NCBI GenBank assembly: GCA_021808985.1
Contig: JAKBAQ010000023.1
Coordinates: forward strand, 1-19,390
DNA from: Pseudomonadota bacterium
Lineage (GTDB): Bacteria > Pseudomonadota > Alphaproteobacteria > Acetobacterales > Acetobacteraceae
DNA length: 19,390 nucleotides
Direction: 5' to 3'
Of the stretch, positions 14,701 to 19,390 are shown in pieces (position 1 is the stretch's first letter; each line of letters starts with the position of its first letter). A model generated the notes under the pieces. That model was given only the letters and a program-made list of their open reading frames with translations, had not been told where the DNA came from and made no database searches. Position numbers and translations under genes: made by a program.

Positions 14701-16187
14701 AGCTTCTCCTTGCCGCCATACATTTCCCGCAGCGCCGGCTTGGAGATTTTCCCGGCGGCCAGGCGCGGCAACGGCTCCTTGGAGAAGATGAGATAACGCG
14801 GCACCTTGTAGGAAGAGAGATGCGTGTTGCAGTGGCCGATGATCTCGGCTGCCGCGATTTCGCGGCGCGCATGCACGACCGCCATCGGCGTTTCACCGAA
14901 TTTCTCGTCCGCAACCGCGATGACAGAAACCTCCAGAACGCCCTCGATCTCTGAAATGACCCGCTCCACCTCGGCCGCGGCGATGTTGAGGCCGCCTGAG
15001 ATGATGATGTCCTTCATCCGGTCAACCATTTTCAGCAGGCCAAGCTCATCCAGAAAACCGATATCCCCGGTATGCATCCAGCCATCGACCAGCGTCTTCG
15101 CGCTCGCCTCCGGATTGTTCCAGTAGCCGATCATGAAGCCGGGACCTTTGACGATGATCTGCCCCAGCTCGCCCGGACCCAGATGCTTGCCATCCGCGTC
15201 AATGATGGCGATTTCAGTGAAAATGCCGTTGCCGCCGCATTTGTCCGGATGCGAGAGGGCGAAGCGGCGCGGGTTGACCGTGGCGGTGCCGCCAACCTCG
15301 GTCTGCCCGTACATCTGGCGCAGCAGCACGCCCTTGGCCGCCCAGCGCTCCAGCAGGGGCTGCGCCACCGGCGCGCCGCCGGTATGGGCGATTTTCAGGA
15401 AGGACAGATCCGCGCTCTCGAATTCCGGCTGCTCGGCCATGCGCTGCCAGAAAATGGGCGCGCCGGTGACCATGCTGATCCGCTTGCCCAGCACCACGCC
15501 AAGCAGCGTGGCGCCGTCAAGCTTCGATTCGATATAGGCTGAGCCGCCGGAAATCAGCGCATGGGTGAAGCAGACAATGCCGCCCGCGGTGGTCATGGGC
15601 GCCACGATGAGACGGCGGTAAGGCCCTTCCAGCGGCTCTGACAGCAATTGCCAGCCATTCGATTCGATCATCGAACGGTGTGAGAACATCACCCCCTTGG
15701 GGCGCGAGGTGGAGCCGCTGGTGGTGACGATGATGGCCGGCGCGTCGGCATCGAGCCTGCGGTGCACATCCAGCGCCTCACCCTCGCGCAATTCGGCAAT
15801 GGCGGAAACATGCGCCAGCCCGGCATGCGGCCGCGCGTCGGGCTCCAGCTTGGCGCCGCCAGCCTCATCAAAAACCACGATCCCCGGCTTGTAGTCGCCG
15901 CGAATATAGGCGAGTTCGGAAATCGTGAGCCTGGGGCTGACACCAGCGCATATCCCACCCGCGCGCACCGCGGCGAACGCGGCCACGCACCATTCCAGCG
16001 AGGATTCGGCCACGATCATCACCCGGCCGCCCGGCTCCAGCCCCAGCGCCACAAAGCGGCTGGCCACGCGCCCCACCCAGGCGTTGAACTGCGCATAGGT
16101 CACGCCGTCGCCGGCATATTCCACCATCACCCGCTCGGGATGCTCGGCGCTCCAAAACCGCAAGGCGCTGTCAAGTGTTATTGCCAT
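14682..16187 (-). CDS. Acyl-CoA ligase (AMP-forming), copy 2
   Basis: This is a 501-residue ANL-superfamily acyl-CoA ligase. Its adenylation motifs are TTSGSTSRPKG (155-165), YGQTE (293-297), TGD (373-375), VDRMKDIIISGG (388-399) and the catalytic Lys480 in PRLAAGKISKPA. It aligns almost without gaps to copy 1 at 11213-12748. The pocket-lining stretch differs: MTTAGGIVCFTHALISGG (198-215) here, against a FSTSAGFVQFIQAV segment (208-221) in copy 1. That suggests a different acyl substrate. GAGGA lies 7 nt before ATG 16187. It is 87 bp downstream of the ferredoxin pair on the same strand and may be the last gene of the RND-ferredoxin operon or have its own promoter. Confidence 0.95.
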   Translation of the reverse strand: MAITLDSALRFWSAEHPERVMVEYAGDGVTYAQFNAWVGRVASRFVALGLEPGGRVMIVAESSLEWCVAAFAAVRAGGICAGVSPRLTISELAYIRGDYKPGIVVFDEAGGAKLEPDARPHAGLAHVSAIAELREGEALDVHRRLDADAPAIIVTTSGSTSRPKGVMFSHRSMIESNGWQLLSEPLEGPYRRLIVAPMTTAGGIVCFTHALISGGSAYIESKLDGATLLGVVLGKRISMVTGAPIFWQRMAEQPEFESADLSFLKIAHTGGAPVAQPLLERWAAKGVLLRQMYGQTEVGGTATVNPRRFALSHPDKCGGNGIFTEIAIIDADGKHLGPGELGQIIVKGPGFMIGYWNNPEASAKTLVDGWMHTGDIGFLDELGLLKMVDRMKDIIISGGLNIAAAEVERVISEIEGVLEVSVIAVADEKFGETPMAVVHARREIAAAEIIGHCNTHLSSYKVPRYLIFSKEPLPRLAAGKISKPALREMYGGKEKLPARVR

Positions 16188-16274
16188 TTCTGTTTCCTCG
16201 GGCTTGGCGCTGGCCAGATGCCGCGCGCGCGGGTTGCGCCAACCATAGCCTATTTTCCGCCAGCCAGAGCCGGA
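16188..16274 (-). other. Gap between ferredoxin 1 and ligase 2
   Basis: This 87-bp gap holds no gene. TTGGCGC (16204-16210) and GCGCCAA (16236-16242) form a 7-bp stem, extendable by GG/CC (16201-16202 and 16243-16244) across a bulge. It is not followed by a T tract in the minus direction. It may be a partial terminator or processing hairpin separating ligase 2 from the upstream genes. The ligase ribosome site lies at 16195-16199. Confidence 0.35.
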
Positions 16275-16595
16275 TTATCGTTGCGATTCCGGTGTTTTCA
16301 CCAGCATCCCATCCAGCGCCTCCGTCACCGTGATCTGGCACATCATGCGCGACTCCTGCCGCACGAACAGGCCATTTTCCACCATGTCCAGCTCGATCTC
16401 GGCTGCTTCCGGCAGGCGTGAGAACCAGGGCTCCGGCACATAGGCATGGCAGGTGCCGCACACCAGCGAGCCGCCGCACGCGGCCTCTATGCCGGGAATG
16501 GCATGGCTCACCGCCGCCTGCATCACGCTGCCGCCCGGCGGCACCTCAACCTCGCGGCGCGTGCCCGCGATATCCTCAAAAACGATCTTGACCAT
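16275..16595 (-). CDS. [2Fe-2S] ferredoxin 1, adrenodoxin/putidaredoxin type
   Basis: This 106-residue ferredoxin is the usual length for vertebrate-type [2Fe-2S] proteins. Cluster ligands are Cys40, Cys46, Cys49 and Cys86, in CGGSLVCGTCHAYV and RMMCQI, spaced C-x5-C-x2-C-x36-C. Ferredoxins of this class pass electrons from a flavin reductase to a cytochrome P450 or related oxygenase in the cytoplasm. GAGG lies 4 nt before ATG 16595, and only 6 bp separate it from the stop of the other ferredoxin. No reductase or oxygenase is in the window, so its partner is elsewhere. An ordinary housekeeping Fe-S assembly role is less likely given the catabolic neighbours. Confidence 0.93.
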   Translation of the reverse strand: MVKIVFEDIAGTRREVEVPPGGSVMQAAVSHAIPGIEAACGGSLVCGTCHAYVPEPWFSRLPEAAEIELDMVENGLFVRQESRMMCQITVTEALDGMLVKTPESQR

Positions 16596-16601
16596 GCTAC
16601 C

Positions 16602-16922
16602 TCAGTACTGACTTTCCGGGAGTTCAAGTTCCAGCCCGTCCATCGCTTCATTCACGATGATCTGGCAGGTCAGCCGGCTCGTGGCGCGCGGCTCGGCGAC
16701 GCATTCCAGCATCACCACCTCATCCGGCTTGGGGCCGGGAATTTTCACCACCCACGCATCCGTCACATAGGCATGGCAGGTGGCGCAGCTCAGGCAGCCG
16801 CCGCATTCGGCGGTCACGCTGTCGATGCCGCCATCGCGCGCCGCCTGCATCACCGAAATTCCCGGCCGGGCGTCCACTTCCGTCCGTTCGCCATCGGCGC
16901 TGATGAAAACAATCTTCGTCAC
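16602..16922 (-). CDS. [2Fe-2S] ferredoxin 2, adrenodoxin/putidaredoxin type
   Basis: This is a second 106-residue [2Fe-2S] ferredoxin with ligands Cys40, Cys46, Cys49 and Cys86 in CGGCLSCATCHAYV and RLTCQI. Spacing is identical to ferredoxin 1, and the two share HAYV, the N-terminal KIVF and the C-terminal PESQ. They are tandem paralogues. It has two extra cysteines, Cys43 within the cluster loop and Cys74, which ferredoxin 1 lacks. The start is GTG 16922, overlapping the RND transporter stop as GTGA; a GAGGAG inside the transporter's last codons serves as ribosome site. Two ferredoxins may serve two oxygenases or differ in potential. Confidence 0.92.
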   Translation of the reverse strand: MTKIVFISADGERTEVDARPGISVMQAARDGGIDSVTAECGGCLSCATCHAYVTDAWVVKIPGPKPDEVVMLECVAEPRATSRLTCQIIVNEAMDGLELELPESQY

Positions 16923-19363
16923 CTGGTGCTCATCTCCTCAAGCTTGCGGTTTTCAGTGAGCATAGACGAAGCCGCGCCGCGTGTCAGCGCCGCCGGTTTC
17001 AGCAGAAAGCTCGCCAGCGCCGGCAGCAGAACCAACGCGCCAACCATGTTCCACAGAAACATGAAGGACAGAAGCAGCCCCATATCCGCCTGGAACTTGA
17101 TCGGCGCGGCCACCCAGGTGCCCACGCCGGCGGCCAGGGTGAAGCCGGTGAGCATCACCACCCGCCCGGTGAAGCGCAAGGCGCGCTGATACGCCTCCTC
17201 CAGCGGCACGCCGGCGCGCAGATGCGTCATCATCACGCCCAGCACATAAAGCGCATAATCCACGCCGATGCCAACACCCAGCGCCACCACCGGCAGGGTG
17301 GCCACCGTGACGCCGATATGCAACGCCACCATCAACGCCTGGCAGAGCAGCGAGGTGAGCATGAGCGGCAATATGGCGCAGAGCACGGCGAGCCAGGAGC
17401 GGAAGGTGATGAAGCACAGCAGCGCCACGGCGGCATAGATCCAGATCAGCATATTGGTGTTGGCGTGGGCGATCACCCGGTCAGTCGCGGCGGCGATGCC
17501 GCCATTGCCGCCGGCCAGGGTAATCCGGTAGGCGCTGTTCTGGTTCTGCGGGTTGGCGATGAATCGCTGCATGGCGTCAACCACTTTCACCAGCGCCTGC
17601 GCCTTGAGGTTATAGAGCGACAAAGTGACCGGCACGAAGCTGCAATCGAGCGAAGCATAGCCTGGCGGCGTATCCAGCACGAGGCCGTTGATGAATGGCT
17701 GATACGGCACGATCTCCTGCCATTTGGGCGAATTATCGTCCATGATCTGGGTCATGTAGGTCATCACATTGGAAAGCGAGGTGACTGACTGCACCTGCGG
17801 CAATTGCGACATCTGCCAGCTGAAGCGGTCGAGCATCGAAAGCTCGGCGAAATCGGTGCAGTGATAAGGCTGCGAATCCACCATCGCGACAATGGTGTCG
17901 CTGCTCACGGTGTAATGGGTCCGGATATAGCGGACATCCTGGTTATAAGGCGAATTGGCGCGCAGTTCCGGCGCGCCGTCGGAGACATTGCCGATCTGCG
18001 CATGGCGGCCGATGGCATAGCCGCCAATGGCCAGCACCACCGCGGCCCCCAGCGCCGGCACCGCCCAGCGCCTGCGCGTGAAGCGGGCCAAAATATCCCA
18101 TACGCTCAGATGCGCCGCACTCTGCGCCTCGGCACGCAGGCTGCGCGCCGCCGCCCGCTGCGAAACACCGACATAAGAGAGCAAGATCGGCAACAGGATG
18201 AGATTGGTGAACACCAGCACCGCCACGCCGCAACTCGCCACAAGGGCCAGCTCGCGGATTTCCTGGATATCGATGAGGGTGAGCACGGCAAACCCCACCG
18301 CGTCACAGATGAGCGCGGTGAAGCCCGCCACGAACAACCGCCGGAACGTGTAGCGCGCCGCCACGAGCTTATGCGTGCCCCGGCCTATATCCTGCATCAC
18401 GCCATTCATTTTCTGCGCGCCGTGGCTCATGCCAATGGCGAAGATGAGAAACGGCACCAGCACGGAATACGGGTCCAGCGCGTAGCCAAACAACGGCAGC
18501 AGCCCCAGCTGCCAGATGACGGCGACACAGGTGCAAGCCACCACCAGCAACGTGCAACGCAGGCTGCGCGTGAACCAGAACAGCATGGAGGTGGCGATGA
18601 CGGCGCTGACGATGAAGAAGGTCAGGATTTTCTTGATGCCCAGGATCATGTAGCCGACGATCATGGCAAAGCCGATGATGTGCAGCGTAACGCCCTGGCG
18701 CGCATATTGCGCCTTCAGCGCCAGCAGCGCGTGCGCCAGCTGGCCGTAATCAATCGGCCCGCCCGTTAAGCCGTCATGGTTCATCAGCGGCACATATATC
18801 ATCGAGGATTTGAAATCAGTGCCGACCAGATCGCCGATGCGCCCGGTTTTGTAGATGTTCTGCACCACATTCTGCACGGCCTGCGGGCTGCCATCGTAGG
18901 AATCACCGATGACCGCGCCCATGTTCAGTCCGTTTTCATCCACCGAGAGCCAGCGGGTGGTCGGTGTCCATAGCGAGGTCATGCGCGGCCGGTCCACGCC
19001 TGGCAGGTTGAACACCGCATCGTTGAGATGCTCGAGCGTGGCGAGATATTGCGCGGTGCCGATGCCGCCTTGGTTCACCTGCACGGCGATGCGCAGCGCA
19101 TTGCCCTTGGATTGCAGCTTGTCCGCATGATCCCGGTAATTCACCATGAAGGAATCGCCAGCCGGGATCGTGCCCTCGAAATTGGCGTTGAGGCGCAGAT
19201 GCAGCGCCTCAAAACCGAGCAGCGCGGTGATGAGCAGGCAAAGGCCGATAATCCACGGCCGGTTGTTGAAGATCAGCCGCTCCATCGGCGAGCCGGAATG
19301 AACATCGAAGGCCGCGAGGTCTTCGATAATCGTCTGCGAATCCGAGGAGGGAGCAATAGCCAT
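16919..19363 (-). CDS. RND/MMPL family transporter
   Basis: This 814-residue membrane protein of the RND superfamily (MMPL/HpnN-like branch) has two homologous halves. Predicted membrane segments lie near 37-55, 245-265, 270-290, 299-318, 344-364, 372-397, 434-452, 637-655, 658-680, 686-712, 733-753 and 764-788. Large periplasmic domains span about 56-244 and 453-636. GVGIGVDYALYVLG (696-709) carries Asp702 at the proton-relay position of the second half. The matching site of the first half reads IGMSHGAQ (310-317) and has no acidic residue. Such proteins move hydrophobic molecules and often lie beside DUF1302/DUF1329 outer-membrane genes in steroid or terpenoid clusters; none is visible here, as the window ends 27 bp upstream. 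AAGGA lies 7 nt before ATG 19363. Direction of transport is unknown. Confidence 0.93.
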   Translation of the reverse strand: MAIAPSSDSQTIIEDLAAFDVHSGSPMERLIFNNRPWIIGLCLLITALLGFEALHLRLNANFEGTIPAGDSFMVNYRDHADKLQSKGNALRIAVQVNQGGIGTAQYLATLEHLNDAVFNLPGVDRPRMTSLWTPTTRWLSVDENGLNMGAVIGDSYDGSPQAVQNVVQNIYKTGRIGDLVGTDFKSSMIYVPLMNHDGLTGGPIDYGQLAHALLALKAQYARQGVTLHIIGFAMIVGYMILGIKKILTFFIVSAVIATSMLFWFTRSLRCTLLVVACTCVAVIWQLGLLPLFGYALDPYSVLVPFLIFAIGMSHGAQKMNGVMQDIGRGTHKLVAARYTFRRLFVAGFTALICDAVGFAVLTLIDIQEIRELALVASCGVAVLVFTNLILLPILLSYVGVSQRAAARSLRAEAQSAAHLSVWDILARFTRRRWAVPALGAAVVLAIGGYAIGRHAQIGNVSDGAPELRANSPYNQDVRYIRTHYTVSSDTIVAMVDSQPYHCTDFAELSMLDRFSWQMSQLPQVQSVTSLSNVMTYMTQIMDDNSPKWQEIVPYQPFINGLVLDTPPGYASLDCSFVPVTLSLYNLKAQALVKVVDAMQRFIANPQNQNSAYRITLAGGNGGIAAATDRVIAHANTNMLIWIYAAVALLCFITFRSWLAVLCAILPLMLTSLLCQALMVALHIGVTVATLPVVALGVGIGVDYALYVLGVMMTHLRAGVPLEEAYQRALRFTGRVVMLTGFTLAAGVGTWVAAPIKFQADMGLLLSFMFLWNMVGALVLLPALASFLLKPAALTRGAASSMLTENRKLEEMSTR

Positions 19364-19390
19364 GGGCGAATCCTTGGAGTTTAGCGAAGT

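Noticed and set aside
16201..16244. Hairpin before ligase 2 as a definite intrinsic terminator
   Set aside because: The stem is short and bulged and is not followed by a T tract in the minus direction.
11363..18769. Other long antisense frames, for example 11363-12208 (+), 12732-13508 (-), 13654-14583 (-) and 17804-18769 (+)
   Set aside because: Each lies opposite a conserved gene and encodes low-complexity His/Arg/Gly-rich sequence without motifs.
1..19390. tRNA, rRNA, insertion sequences, phage genes or CRISPR repeats
   Set aside because: No direct-repeat arrays, transposase or integrase frames or tRNA-like cloverleaf sequences were noticed. Coding genes fill almost the whole window.

Overview
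The window is a dense, GC-rich bacterial catabolic gene cluster. It holds 17 genes and no RNA genes, mobile elements or CRISPR array that I could see. High GC content, frequent GTG starts, 4-base start/stop overlaps and the gene families suggest a proteobacterium, probably an alphaproteobacterium (an inference; there is no phylogenetic marker). Almost every gene encodes a step in degrading a CoA-activated carboxylic acid. There are two acyl-CoA ligases, three acyl-CoA dehydrogenases, three single-domain crotonase-fold enzymes, one hydratase/3-hydroxyacyl-CoA dehydrogenase fusion, one thiolase, two short-chain dehydrogenases, one zinc-free quinone-oxidoreductase-like reductase and one small-molecule kinase. 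Two [2Fe-2S] ferredoxins and one RND/MMPL transporter complete the set.

Layout. (A) Minus-strand operon, 5239 to 47: hydratase/dehydrogenase fusion, crotonase, LCAD-like acyl-CoA dehydrogenase, thiolase. This is a full beta-oxidation round. (B) Plus-strand operon, 5416 to 11176, divergent from A: PaaG-like crotonase, SDR, long crotonase, ACAD10/11-like dehydrogenase, APH-family kinase, second dehydrogenase. (C) Minus-strand acyl-CoA ligase, 12748 to 11213, convergent with B across an 18-bp hairpin. (D) Plus-strand SDR and MDR reductase, 12855 to 14673, divergent from C. (E) Minus-strand set, 19363 to 14682: RND transporter, two ferredoxins, second acyl-CoA ligase. It converges on D over a GC-rich hairpin.

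Working model. The RND protein handles a hydrophobic substrate at the envelope. The ferredoxins feed an oxygenase that is not in the window, probably a P450. The two paralogous ligases make CoA thioesters. Dehydrogenases, crotonases, SDRs and the MDR reductase process branched or cyclic parts, and operon A removes acetyl- or propionyl-CoA units. The substrate cannot be read from the sequence; a terpenoid, steroid side chain or alicyclic acid would fit. No ring-cleavage dioxygenase or regulator gene is present.

The two most notable signals are these. First, an adjacent dehydrogenase and kinase (7867 to 10031) look like the two halves of mammalian ACAD10/ACAD11 encoded separately. That points to 4-hydroxyacyl-CoA catabolism through a phosphorylated intermediate. 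Second, a near-identical AT-rich 16-bp palindromic site lies in both divergent promoter regions (5345-5360 and 12811-12826). It is a likely shared operator linking the blocks into one regulon.
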